From assembly GCA_947591175.1 (NCBI GenBank), contig CANQDB010000085.1:1-5900 (forward strand): a stretch of 5,900 nt of DNA. The letters are read 5' to 3'. Below are positions 5,885-5,900 of the stretch, one piece after another. Every line of letters starts with the position of its first letter. Within the stretch, counting starts at the first letter, position 1. The DNA is from an uncultured Bacilli bacterium (lineage in GTDB: Bacteria; Bacillota_I; Bacilli_A; RF39; UBA660). The position numbers were made by a program, and so were the translations under genes. A model generated the notes under the pieces. That model had not been told where the DNA came from. It ran no database searches and was given only the letters and a program-made list of their open reading frames with translations.

Positions 5885-5900
5885 GTTGCTTTTTGTTGTA

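Noticed and set aside
1..5900. tRNA or rRNA genes, CRISPR arrays and riboswitches.
   Set aside because: Coding genes fill the window and the gaps are short. No regularly spaced repeats, tRNA-like folds or structured leaders were recognised by eye.

Overview
The window is AT-rich and densely coded on the plus strand. All seven reading frames end in TAA, Trp is encoded by TGG, and Shine-Dalgarno sites are strong. It carries the paired M16 peptidase genes known from Bacillus as ymfF/ymfH. Together these suggest a low-GC Firmicute of the Bacilli/Erysipelotrichia type, perhaps a gut lineage, using the standard bacterial code. This is inferred from composition and gene content only; no database was searched.

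Layout. Positions 1-1145 hold the end of an AAA15-family ATPase gene and, overlapping it by 19 nt, an RloB-family gene. This is the RloA/RloB arrangement also found in the AbiL abortive-infection system. A hairpin with a U-tract follows at 1154-1186. Positions 1249-2422 hold a full-length Rpn-type PD-(D/E)XK nuclease gene and, 4 nt downstream, a small gene that is a free-standing copy of its last 85 codons; a second hairpin terminator follows at 2450-2484. Positions 2545-3249 hold deoD (purine nucleoside phosphorylase), preceded by an extended -10 promoter. Positions 3299-5858 hold two overlapping M16 peptidase genes, a ymfF-like subunit without the zinc motif and a ymfH-like subunit with HxxEH, closed by a terminator that overlaps the last stop codon.

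How the genes work together. The first 2.4 kb reads as a small defence cluster (an ATPase/Toprim-like pair, then an Rpn module) next to housekeeping genes. The most interesting signal is in the Rpn module. The long gene contains a well-formed ribosome binding site and in-frame ATG at codon 222, and the downstream small gene aligns without gaps from exactly that methionine (about 50 of 82 residues identical). In Escherichia coli, Rpn toxins are restrained by small proteins made from an internal start in the same gene. Here that small protein appears to be present both as an intragenic product and as a duplicated separate gene that has diverged at its ends. This is a prediction from sequence alone.
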